NCBI GenBank assembly: GCA_949126835.1
Contig: OX421497.1
Coordinates: 18,968,409 to 19,032,408 of the forward strand
DNA length: 64,000 nt
From: Anisus vortex
Taxonomy: Eukaryota > Mollusca > Gastropoda > Planorbidae
Reading direction: 5' to 3'
Both the position numbers and the translations under genes were made by a program. A model generated the notes under the pieces. That model was not told the origin of the DNA. It ran no database searches and saw nothing but the letters and a program-made list of their open reading frames with translations. This document shows positions 50,451 through 61,388 of the stretch, piece by piece (within the stretch, counting starts at the first letter, position 1; the number at the start of each line of letters is the position of its first letter).

Positions 50451-51206
50451 ATTTTAAGGTTTCTTTTTTAAGTTTTCTATCTCGATCTTTTTTTATCTCA
50501 AGCTTTTTATCCCAAGCCTTTTATCGAGCTTCCTATCAACGCTTCCTAACCGAAGCTTCTTGTACAAACTTCCTTGCACAAACTTTTTATAACAAGCCCC
50601 TTATTACAAACTCCATACTACAAGCTCCTAATCACAAGCTCCCTATTAAAATTTCTCTATTACAAACGTAATATTTGTTTCGGAACAGGTTTTCTCTAAC
50701 AAGTTTTCTATCACAATCTCTCTATCTCTATTACCTAAATCTTGTTCATGTTCACAGCTTGATAACATGAATTCAATCACAATGTGATATTTAGCCTACC
50801 ATTGTTGACAAGGCCAGGTCTTTTACATCTGTCTTTAAAAAAATGATTCTAATAATATATGCTTGCGATTTGCATATGCCTATTTGTCAAATGTTAAATG
50901 CAACAAGGAAGTAGAATGTCAGGTTTTCTCCGATTCAGTTTTATCGGCAGACTTTGTGTACACTTAGGGCCTACATAACCTACACCCTTTTACAGGTCAT
51001 AAAAAAAACAAAAATATTGTTCGGTGTTTCTTTTATGTAGGCCTACTTAAACTTTTGAAACGCTTTTATTTGAGTCTATATGCTTTAGAAATCTAGGTGT
51101 GGTTGGAATTTTTTAATAATGTTTCTGTCTCTCCCTCTCTGTAGTTTTAAGAATGAAAAGATAAAATCAAAACTAAAATCGTAGGATAGAGAGCTAGGAA
51201 TGAGTG
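50451..51206. other. Decayed edge of the 27-bp array, then unique sequence
   Basis: 50451-50740 holds CAAGCTTTTTAT and CAAACTCC-type variants that look like worn-down 27-bp units. Nothing recognised beyond. Confidence 0.5.
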
Positions 51207-51808
51207 GAGATAAAATATTACGTAACAAATTGCACAGATAAAATAGTACGTAACAAATTGCACAGATAAAATATTACGTAACAAATTGCACAGATCAAAT
51301 ATTACGTAACAAATCGCACAGATAAAATATTACGTAACAAATCGCACAGATAAAATATTACGTAACAAATTGCACAGATAAAATATTACGTAACAAATTG
51401 CACAGATAAAATATTACGTAACAAATTGCACAGATAAAATATTACGTAACAAATTGCACAGATAAAATATTACGTAACAAATTGCACAGATAAAATATTA
51501 CGTGACAAATTGCACAGATAAAATATTACGTAACAAATTGCACAGATAAAATATTACGTAACAAATTGCACAGATCAAATATTACGTAACAAATTGCACA
51601 GATAAAATATTATGTAACAAATTGCACAGATAAAATATTACGTAACAAATTGCACAGATAAAATATTACGTAACAAATTGCACAGATAAAATATTACGTA
51701 ACAAATTGCACAGATAAAATATTACGTAACAAATTGCACAGATAAAATATTACGTAACAAATTGCACAGATCAAATATTACGTAACAAATTGCACAGATC
51801 AAATATTT
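51207..51808. repeat. 28-bp minisatellite with PAR-bZIP-type palindrome
   Basis: About 21 units of ACAGATAAAATATTACGTAA + CAAATTGC. Nearly every unit carries ATTACGTAAC. Confidence 0.96.
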
Positions 51809-52924
51809 GAGTTAATTAATGTTCCCTGTTTAAAGATTAGTTTTAGGACTATGCGTGCCTGTCTAACGTTATCATAGGTTTGTGTTTTGTTTCAACAATT
51901 GCCAACACCTAATATAAAATGAACTCTTGTAAAGTAGAAAAAAAGTTTCTCCACCAGGGTGTAATTTTAAGCGTTTCGTAAGCTTGCTTTGTGGATATTG
52001 TCTAATGAAAAAAAAAGAAGGTTTGTTATATTATACTATGACAATAGACGAAGGTTTGTGGGTATTGTCATGTGACACTAGAAGTAAATCTGTGAATATT
52101 TTCATGACTTAAGAAGTAGGCCTAGGTTTCTGACTACTATATAACAAACATCATATCAAGCTTTGATACTGTATGATATATAGTATTTAGTGCAGTAAAC
52201 TATAATATAGTCTGGACTTATCGTCACATTGAAAACAAGCTCAAACGGAAGATATATACATTTATAATGCCCCCCCCCACCAACACCCACACTCACCTCA
52301 CCCCGGAAATCAAACACACACACACACACAAATAAGAAGAGAGAGAAATATAAAACATAGTTTATACTATTGGAGAGAAGATGAAAAGTTGGTTTGTTTA
52401 TACAAGAACTTTTATATGAAATTTATAGTTTAGTTTTTTTCTCCACCATCTTAAAGATCACTTTGAGATCGCACATTTTGTAACACACTGGAGTACTTTT
52501 ACTAAGTCGTTATCTTTCTGTGTAGGGTTCTAGATCTACATATTCATAACTGCAGTACCCAGCAACCTAGTTCTACATGTAAGGTAATTACTACACTCAA
52601 TGAAATCGTGACTTTAGCCTAACGTATAGAAATAAACTTGTAAAAAAAAAGTCTACACAAGGAACATATTTCTATAGTTTTCCGAGTCCTAATAGAAAGT
52701 AAACTCTGGAATCTACGTGTATTCGCTCTGTGGCTGGCTGTGTGGGGTTGGTCGTGTTCTTGCATTCTTATATAGCATTCAATTTGAAGGTAATGTAGTT
52801 GAGAAATACTTTCTTTTTAATGTTTTATTATTGTAAATGCCAAAATGATATATTATGTATTCTAAAGAGTTTTCAGAATACATGAAAATTTGAGAGCAGT
52901 GATTTATATAATGTAACATTTTAA
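51809..52924. other. Gene-free AT-rich sequence
   Basis: A short CA repeat at 52314-52330 and a C run at 52270. No gene seen. Confidence 0.5.
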
Positions 52925-53445
52925 AAACTAGATGAAGACTAGATCAATGAAATAGATATAGACTAAAACCACGAAGTAGCCTAGATATCGACTAAATTCA
53001 CGAACTAGATATAGACTAATTTTATGAACTAGATATAGAGTAAACTCATAATCTAGACACAGACTAAATTCATGAAATTGATGCAGACTAAATGTATAAA
53101 CTAGATGTAGACTAAATTCATTAAACTAGAAATATAGACTGGATTTATGAACTAAATATAGATGAAATTAAATAACTAGATATAGACTTAAGTCATGATC
53201 AATATATAGACTAAATCCATGAACTAGATATAGTCTAAATCAATTAACTAGATATAGACTAAATCCATGAACAATATACACGATATTGATCATTTTCAAT
53301 ATTTAGATATGAACTAAATTAACGAACTAAATATAGACTAAATCAATGAACTAGATATAAACTAAATTCATAAATTATAGACTAGGCTAAAATAATAAAT
53401 TAGATATAAGCTTAGACTAAATTTATGAACTAGATTTAGACTCAT
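52925..53445. repeat. ~25-bp AACTAGATATAGACTAAA repeat
   Basis: About 20 diverged units on GAACTAGATATAGACTAAAT with TCAT spacers. An old array just before the LINE nest. Confidence 0.85.
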
Positions 53446-53706
53446 TAATAAAAAATGGCCTTATTTTATCCAAGTGTTAAAACACACTCTGAAATATATC
53501 TACATAGAGTTTTGTTTTTTTTAAAGTGTCGATACTAAGTTTTTTTAATGTCCACAGTGTACAGGTAATTAATTGATCAATCGTTATATTATTTATACAT
53601 TAAAATTAAATAAATTACATATTTATATAACGCTATTCATTACAGTTAGTCTTCGAATGCGCTTTACATTTAGGCCTAAGCTATGTTATTAAAATAGATC
53701 AAATAA

Positions 53707-55687
53707 GGGGACGTCCATTAATTACGTCAACAAAATAGGGGGGAGGGGGGGGGGCTGAAAAAGTTTGACAATTGTTGACATGGGGGAGGGGGGGGGGAGG
53801 TCAAGAAAAGTTTACGTCAACAATGTTACTTTTTATGAAATAAATAATGATACAGATTTATTACAAAATTCTACATTTGCTCTGTTCAACTTACATAGAA
53901 AACATGTAAAAACATGGATTATGGAAACTACAGTTGATATGTCATTTTTGTGTTCATCTTGTTCGTTTGTAGATCTATGTATGGGTGGAAACTAATGCAA
54001 TTGTTAGCAAGGCAGTGTGACCAACCAAAATTGTAGAAAACCTCACCTTCGCTGTCTACCGTAGGGTTGGACATTGTGTTTCAATTGGATAGTTTTGCAT
54101 TAAACTCGGAATCAGTATAATTTCATTACAAGTTTAAGTGTTTATTGGTAAACTGAGCAAGAAACAGTTTGGTTACAAATAATATATACATTCACTGTGG
54201 CTGTGGGCTGAAAGGCAGCTTGCATTTGGTTGGACAACATTAAAGCTCATGCAAGAGTCTTTAAAAAAAGGATAATTCTTTTCTTGTATAAATGATCACC
54301 TGTTTATTAATTATATTCTTAACTTGTTAATACTATTTTTTTAAATGTATTTGTCTGTATGCCTACAAAACAAAATATTACAAAAGCCAGACATTTTAAA
54401 GGTTTTGTGCTTTGCCTGCCGGACGGAGGACAAGAGTGTCACAAGAACATAAAAAGAAGGCCATGTCCTCCTTTTGCCGGACGTTAGGCAACCCTAGTCT
54501 AGCGAGACATGGTGGCTGGAATTACAAAGGAACACAAAAACACCAACAAACTGCTTGCAGAGTACGTTCAGGAACCCGTTTTTTTTTTGCCGCTCAGTAC
54601 ATCTAAATTAGGCGCCAGAGACTGGAGCTCGTTATATAAGCCATGTAAGCGATGGCTGGGATTGGCAATAGAACTAAAAACAACAATAGGCCCTCTCTGA
54701 GACTATAAGTTATGTTTGCAAAGCATTGAATGAAGTGTATTGTGTGAATCTCTAACATGGTTATTTTAAAATATTTCCTTCAGAAAAATAATTCGTGGCC
54801 CACCACATGAAGTACGGAATACTTAGTATAACTAAGAATTACTTATTTCCTTTTAACATCCTTAATTCAGAGCCTTTACAAGCTTATGTAGCGCCCCAGG
54901 GCAAAAGTTTCAGCGCCGCCCCCTTGCATACTGTAACTGCTTGTTTAGTGCTATATTTGCTATATTTAGACTACATTTGCCGACCCCTGGAAGTGTCGCC
55001 CCCGGGCATATGGCCCCCCCTCCCCCCTTATGTGCGAGCACTGCCCTAATTCTGATATATAGACTAATATATGTTTGATGTCTAAGTTATAATAGGTAAA
55101 ACATTAAAATTAGGTCGATTAGGCTACATAATCTATTTATTAATGTTTACGTTTTAATTTTTTAATTTTCTGTAACAATTGTATGAGATAAAAAATATTA
55201 ATATATTAGTATCAGTGGCGTCACCAGGATTGCAAGGTGTGGGTGGCAAATATGGCAAGGTAGGAGAGGTAGGGGACAAGGAAGGCAACTACAGTGTGTG
55301 TGTGTGGACAATAATGCAAGAAGGAATAGTGAACATTTGGTTAAATAAAAATGTGGGAGGGGCGAGTGACGTGAGGGGGGTAGGAACCATGTTGCACCCC
55401 CTTCATGGCTATTCCTATAAGTGTTATAGTCTATTTGAAATATTTTAAACATGTCTTAAAAAGTATTACAATTAATTATAGTATAGACATTTCCATTTCA
55501 ATTCTATATTAAACATAAAAGCAAGCGTCTAATTTTTTTTACTTGTTATGAGGGGGGGGGGGGGGTAACACATTGTTGACGTAATTATATAGGGGTGGGG
55601 GTCTCTGAAAGTTTGACAATTGTTGACAAGGGGAGGGGGGAGGTAAAAATCGCCTAAAAATTGTTGACGTAATTAATGGACGTCCCC
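53707..55687. mobile_element. TIR element with TTA target site, Harbinger-like termini
   Basis: Perfect 27-bp terminal inverted repeats starting GGGGACGTCCATTAATTACG. A second inverted pair (ACGTCAACAATG...TTAC) lies about 110 bp inside. The flanking LINE sequence shows a 3-bp target, TTA (TAA left and TAC right on the plus strand), as in PIF/Harbinger. No transposase was recognised. A small hAT copy is nested at 54062-54496. G-rich subterminal blocks contain TTTGACAATTGTTGACA on both sides in direct orientation. Confidence 0.75.
54062..54496 (-). mobile_element. hAT non-autonomous copy nested in the TTA-target element
   Basis: Ends TAGGGTTGGACA and TTAGGCAACCCTA, flanked by GTCTACCG and GTCTAGCG (7 of 8 identical). 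Its right 110 bp (CTCCTTTTGCCGGACG, TGCCTGCCGGAC) is the reverse complement of the left end of the copy at 55770, so it is inverted relative to it. Confidence 0.8.
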
Positions 55688-55769
55688 TACGTGTGTTTTT
55701 AGTTTTGCTTTTAAAATGTCAATATAGTTCTCTTGTTAAATTGTGTTCGGAAGTTTGTTCCACCACAGA

Positions 55770-56587
55770 TAGGGTTGCCAGACGTCCGGCAAAAGGAGGA
55801 CATGTCATCCTTTTTAGGCCTGTGTCCTCTGTCCGGCAGGCAAAGCTAAAAACCCTTAAAATGTCCGGCTTTTGTACGGCAAAGGTTTTTGAAATCCTTA
55901 GTGCACTTTTTATGTATTTACTGTCAATAAGTGGCTGAGTCGGGTTAAAACAAACACTGGAGTTGCCCAAATGTAAGTTGCTTTTCAGAGTTACAATAAA
56001 TATGTGAACTGTTCATCTGTAGGCCCCTCTCCCTGGACACAATGGTTATGTGGAAAGAATGTTCTCATTGATAAACACTCAGTGGACAAAGGAAAGAGGC
56101 AGACTATCAGTTATCCCAGGGCAACATTCTTACAAAGCACAACTTGAAAAATCTCACATGTTAACAGTTTTATACATTTAATGCTTACTCACGAAGATCA
56201 TCTTCAAAATGTTGACTCATCAGATAAATATTTTGTAGAATTAAGAAAGATAATAATGCATAAACTGTAAAATTGACGGTTTAATTTTCAAATAATATAG
56301 GCCTAGTCTTGTTGCATTTCGAAAAAAAAGAAGCCAATTGAATTATTGTTTATTTTTTTACTATAGTTTCTCTTGGTTAATTTAGGCCTACTAATAGATA
56401 ATTATTGGCAACCATTTTATTAAAATTGTACTGATTGCTGGTTAAATACGCATTCAATTTAACAAATTAAAATAATTTATAATGAAACACTCAATCAGTC
56501 CTCTTCTCGGTACCCATGTGTCCTCCTTTGTCCTCCTTTTTGTCCCTCTGTGTCCTCCTTTTGGTACCCATGTATCTGGCAACCCTA
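55770..56587 (+). mobile_element. hAT element with exact 8-bp target duplication
   Basis: 818 bp bounded by 13-bp inverted ends, TAGGGTTGCCAGA and TCTGGCAACCCTA, and by the exact duplication ACCACAGA (55762-55769 and 56588-56595). It contains a transposase C-terminal remnant at 56023-56181. It sits inside a LINE relic. Confidence 0.93.
56023..56181 (+). pseudogene. hAT transposase dimerisation-domain remnant
   Basis: 52 open codons then TAA. NGYVERMFSLINTQWTKERG followed by RLSV matches the C-terminal hATC dimerisation motif of hAT transposases. A TAG, or the AG of a possible acceptor CTGTAG, lies directly before it. The catalytic domain is absent, so the element is an internal-deletion derivative. 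Confidence 0.8.
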
Positions 56588-57280
56588 ACCACAGAGGTGC
56601 TACGACGCTATAGGAGCGAGCTGCAAATGATTTTCGTTTTACGTTTGGTACATTGAGTTGTAGATGGATTTTGTTTGAACACAGTCCTGTTTTCTCTGAT
56701 ATGTGTCGCTCGACCATGGATCTGATGTAGCATACTGCGGAGATTTATAGAGCATAGTCAAAACTTTGAATTTTATCTTAAGTGTTATAGGTAGCCAGTG
56801 CAATTTTTTTTAGACTGGTTAATGTTTTCTTCGTTGTTCAGAACAATTTTCGTTGCCATGTTTTGGACCTTTTGTAGGTTTTTCAAATCACACTCAGGCA
56901 GTTCTATGTACACACAGTTCGCATAGTATAACTGAGAGATTACCAAGCCTATGATTAATGTCTCACATGCTTCTTTTGTTAGAATGTTTCTAATACTTTT
57001 TATTTTCGGCAGATTCCACGTTGTAGGCTATATTTACTTTTATTTCTTATTTGATCTCCGAGTGTTAGGTTTTGATTTAAATATACACCAATATATTTTA
57101 TTTGAGTTGATTTATGGATGTTCTTATTGTTATAGAATTATAGAATTTTTATCGTTGAAATTTTGTTTAAATATAAATGTGATAAACACAAAATGTCTTG
57201 CTGAAATACACACATCAGCCCGATAACTGGTCGCTACTCGACATTTGGGAAACAGTGGATCTGATTTATTAAAATTAACT

Positions 57281-57407
<127 letters not shown>

Positions 57408-57599
57408 ATTATATATGTTAATTTAAATATTATATTAACGTGTCAAATTAGGACGAAGAAATCTAGCAATAGGCGCATGTAAATATTTCTGTCAAAACGA
57501 ATGTATTAAATCTACATTTAGTGGTCGACTCGTAGCAATGTATCCGTTCAAACTTCAAACCGTGCTGTTCCATAGGTCTAGTGAAGCAGCATTCACTGG

Positions 57600-57925
57600 T
57601 TGGCTTAGTTATGGCAAATAAAAGGGATTGTGTTGCCAGTACAATGTCCACCAACCCTTACTTTTCCACTGATAATACTATGTATTATTGAAAGCTGGAA
57701 AGTATTTGGTGCACGCCCAGATCTTAGTAAAAGCCTAGATTAGAAATCGATTGTGTGGCCAGTACAATGTCCATCAACTCTTACTTTTCCACGAATAATG
57801 CAAGGTATTCATGAAAGCTTGAACAGTGGAAAGTCCCAGGTACGTGCCCTTATCATAGTAAAAGCTTAGAATAGAACCAGAGACATTCGGAATGTTAATA
57901 CTAACGCGAAGCCGCTAGACCACAG
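57600..57925 (-). mobile_element. tRNA-derived SINE with duplicated body
   Basis: On the minus strand, an A-box-like TGGTCTAGCGGCTTCG at 57922 is followed by a B-box-like GGTTCTATTC. Two copies of a roughly 128-bp body follow (GGACATTGTACTGGC, AAAAGTAAG, CTTTTACTA). Similar body fragments recur at 23.7 and 23.9 kb. Confidence 0.65.
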
Positions 57926-58286
57926 TTTCCTATTCTTTTAATTTCTACCTTTAAAAAATAATCAACAACCCTAGTAACTTCCCTTTTCAAAATGTGGCCT
58001 TAGTGAAATTGCGTCAAGCCCTGCACTGGCTTTTTGAATACACAATCAGGCGCGAAGCTAGACACACATATATATACAGACCCAGACAAAGCCAGGTGGG
58101 ATTAGGTATGGATAAGTTTCAATAAGTAAAAAGGTAGAGACCATCAAAACATTTTCTACTTGTATGAACACATTTTATTTTCTCTTTTCACACGACTAGT
58201 GAACTTGTAGCTGCTACACGCTGAGTGCAACCAGGCTGTGTAATTAAATCTCAACATAGAAGTGTTACTGCCAGAAAGTGACAGGA

Positions 58287-58344
58287 ATGTGTCAAGAAAA
58301 TATCAAATTGGTTTTTGTCTTGGTTTTATTTATTATTCAAACAG
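58287..58344 (+). CDS. Ig-domain gene exon 1, signal peptide
   Basis: ATG at 58287, 19 codons plus G, donor ACAG|GTAACA. The hydrophobic core KLVFVLVLFII fits a secretory signal. An (AT)n microsatellite starts a few bases into the intron. Confidence 0.8.
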
Positions 58345-61300
58345 GTAACATATATATATATATATACTGCCGAGTGCCGAGTTAGACTTTATCTTAATTT
58401 AGTTGGTGTGGTATTGTTATTAATGTATCTAGTATATTGTAGCTATGTGTTGTTAATTTTTATAGTAACTGACAGCACACACTGATTATTTAAGTTTAAG
58501 ATAGTAAAAAAAAATTTTAGACTAGCTAATGAAGAAGTTTATTGACAATGAAAAGAAGACTATGATAGTAAAAAAAATTCGTATACATTGTACCAGAAAC
58601 TTTATGGTAACAGTTGTATTGTAAAGAAAGAAGCCGACATTTTTTTTTGTTCCTCTAATTGCTCAAGAAAGAGAATTTTGTGACCCCAATAACTGTTCAA
58701 GTAAGAGAATTTTGTGTCCCCAATAACTGTTCAAGTAAGAGAATTTTGTGACCCCAATAACTGCTCAAGTAAGAGAATGTGTTGTTCCCCCTAACTGCTC
58801 AAATAAGATAATTTGTTGTTCCCCCTAACTGCTTTCAATTAAAATTGTATTTATGAATCTAAGTCCTCATGTTAAAGATTGTATCGATTACACTAAATGC
58901 TAATGTTAGATCTAAAAGAACATCATGTGTGTACCACATAATGCAACCAATACCATTTGATGTTCAATTATTCCTACATCGGACACAATTTAAAAAAATT
59001 GAACAAAGATAAAATGTTATTTTTATATTTGTCAAATTTTATTGTTGAATTACGTAAAATGGTTATAGAGAAAATCAAAATGATATTTTGTCACTGGAAA
59101 TGTTGATATTTAACTCTAATAATAATAATTAAACCAATATATTTTTGAATGCCTAGAAAAACATCATTTATTACATTGCTAACTTTACATGCAGGTCGGT
59201 GTGACCAAGCCTGTAGACCGATTGTCAAAGAAGACGATCCGGTCACTCTTAACTGCCCTGTTAATGGTGGACTGCAAACTTTAACCTGGGAACTTAACTC
59301 ACAAGTCATTGCTGAGTGTTATAATAACAATACGTGTGTATATAATACTTCCAAGTATACAGCTGTATTGACAAGTAGCAGTGCTCAACTAACAATTCAC
59401 AATGTACACAGAGCGGAAAATCAGTTCTCATGTATAGTGAATAGTGTAAAAGTTCAAGATTGCACCCTTTGTGTAACTAGTAAGTGATACTGGATTATTT
59501 TTTAATAAACTAAAAAAAATATTGAAATCATTATTCTGATTTATTTCTTCATACTGTTACAGCGTTATTAAACAAGATCTTATAAATTCTAGTTTTCTAA
59601 CTTTACAAAAATCATTTATATTAACTTTGCTTTGGTGCGTTGAAAATTATCATTCATAGAATAGTTTCCTTAAACTAAGTACGTCATTACACTGAGTGAA
59701 TATACTGTAACTATGTCTGTAGTAGATTTGTTTTTATATGCACTTTCGTTACATTTTTTACAAGTACAATTTAGTTTTACATTACAACTAGGGATGTTAA
59801 AATCCCTAATTACAACCATTCTTTTGTAAAATAAAAAAAGCAATATCTGAATGCACATACTATATGTTTAAATCACGTACAATGCAATAAATACAAACTA
59901 ATATACATATAAACGATTTATACGAAACACTGAGAGAGGTTGTTTAATTTCTGAAAAACAAATATTTTGTAATGTTTAAAATTTTAAAACATTTTGAACA
60001 ATATAAAACAACGTTTTACTAACATAATTAGTGGTAGGGAGTTGTTTGTGTGTGTGATAGAGCGAGAGAGAGACAGAGAGAGGGATGGTGGGGTGGGAGG
60101 GAGGGAGAACGAGATAGAAGTGATTAAGAAGATAGAGTACTAGTGAGAAGAGGAAATAAAAAGTACTGCATATCCGTAGTTTGAATCTAATCTTGTATTT
60201 TGATTTGGGTTTTAAAATGATGCTAGGTTGATGGTTTTCCTAGTTTGTTCCGGCAACCAACCCATTCCATGGCCAAATGATCTCGGGAAGAAAGAGTAGT
60301 TTACACAAATATTTCTGAATTTAAAAAATATTGTATTAATATAATTATTATGAGTATAAGGGTACAACCATATTGGTGGAGAAAAACAATAGTTCAGATT
60401 CATACAAAAAAAAGATGTTAATATTGTTGAATTACATTTCCAATGAACAAAATGAAAGAAATGTGCTCGATTTGTTTGTAAATTTAAAGAATACAAACGT
60501 AATTATAGTTAATTATTATAAATAGAAAAGTTAAATTAAAGGAACAGAAAAATGTATTTAAAAAAACCCTGCTGAAGTCGCTAATTTTATTCAACCCTGT
60601 TCTCTTTCTACTCAAGGAATCCGTGTTGTTGTATGTTTGACCATGTTGAGTGTGGGATCTAATAGAGAGATTCGATAGATAGATTAGACAAATAGATTGG
60701 ATAGGTAGATTCATTTAGTACTTTACATAGGTAGATTAGATAGATTGATTAGACATAGAAGATAAATAAATTGAATATCTGTATCGATTCAATAAATAAG
60801 TCGAATAAAGTAGATTAATAGAAAGTTATACAACTGATATCTATTGATAGAACTTATACTAAAATTGAGATATAGAAATGTACATGTATTGATTTTGTTT
60901 TTCAGCTAAACCCAGTAAACCAACATGTGAAACACCAAGTTTCACTGGTTCTAACAACGATACATTGAATATTACATGTGAGACCAGTTCAGTTTATCCC
61001 GATTCTATGTGTTCACTACTACACTTTGTACGTTTCAATACTTGTAAATTAAATTGTTATTGAAGTGCCATTATCTTTACAATTTAATAATGTTGTGTTT
61101 AACAAAATAGCCATGGACATTTTTGAAGGATGTGAAAATGTTGTAATCATTATATTTCACAGAAAACGTCCAACAATTTTGTTGCTACAGTGAGCACTGA
61201 GAAAAGTTTATCGCAAAATGAGTTCTCGGATGTGAGTGTGAAATGCATGATACAACTCAAACTAAACAATCTTCCCCCCACTGATGAAAAATTTTCAGTG

Positions 61301-61388
61301 TCTTTTGCTCCGACGTGCGATCTTGCCGAAGGTTCTACCAATACACTACTAAATACGTCAAGTGAATTTAGCACAACCATATCTTTAA
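58287..61388 (+). CDS. Secreted Ig-domain protein, FREP/VIgL-like, 5' four exons (partial, continues past the window)
   Basis: Four exons join in frame: 58287-58344 (phase 1 out), 59195-59479 (phase 1), 60906-61027 (phase 0) and 61163-61388 (phase 1 out), for at least 230 residues. Exon 1 codes a classic signal peptide (MCQENIKLVFVLVLFIIQTG). Exon 2 is one immunoglobulin domain with canonical Cys40, Trp51 (LTW) and Cys99 (FSC), plus extra cysteines at 22, 26, 61, 67, 109 and 112 that could form further disulfides. Exons 3-4 form a second, less typical Cys-containing domain (PTCETPSF ... NITCETSS ... VKCMIQ ... APTCDL). N-glycosylation sequons include NNT, NTS, NDT and NIT. The layout (signal peptide, Ig domains, phase-1 boundaries) matches secreted or cell-surface recognition proteins such as gastropod FREPs. 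A fibrinogen or other C-terminal domain would have to lie beyond the window. Other IgSF proteins are possible. Confidence 0.78.
58660..58835. repeat. 34-bp repeat in Ig-gene intron 1
   Basis: About five units on AAGTAAGAGAATTTTGTGAC + CCCAATAACTG. The first units are spaced exactly 34 bp (58699, 58733). Confidence 0.88.
59195..59479 (+). CDS. Ig-domain gene exon 2, Ig domain
   Basis: Acceptor TACATGCAG and donor AGTAAGT bound one complete Ig fold exon, phase 1-1. An in-frame ATG at 59149 exists just upstream of the acceptor. It is not preferred because exon 1 supplies a proper signal peptide in phase. Confidence 0.85.
60906..61027 (+). CDS. Ig-domain gene exon 3
   Basis: Acceptor GTTTTTCAG and donor GTACGT. 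It codes KPSKPTCETPSFTGSNND onward to SMCSLLHF, with two N-glycosylation sequons. Confidence 0.72.
61163..61388 (+). CDS. Ig-domain gene exon 4
   Basis: Acceptor TATTTCACAG, then KTSNNFVATVSTEKSLSQNE to STTISL, ending at TTTAA|GTAAGT. The exon end and donor are the founder unit of the 25-bp minisatellite that follows. Confidence 0.75.

Larger units (their letters stand above)
53620..57150 (-). mobile_element. CR1/L2-like LINE relic split by two DNA transposons
   Basis: On the minus strand, three pieces (57150-56588, 55769-55688, 53706-53620) read in order as one LINE 3' end: a YIGVYLNQNLTLGDQIRNK-like start, then KNLQKVQNMATKIVLNNEE, then VAPLWN..LP, ILKAKLKTH and the tail AATAACATAG...ATATAAAT. 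The pieces match the relic at 29.2-29.8 kb across both interruptions. Confidence 0.8.
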
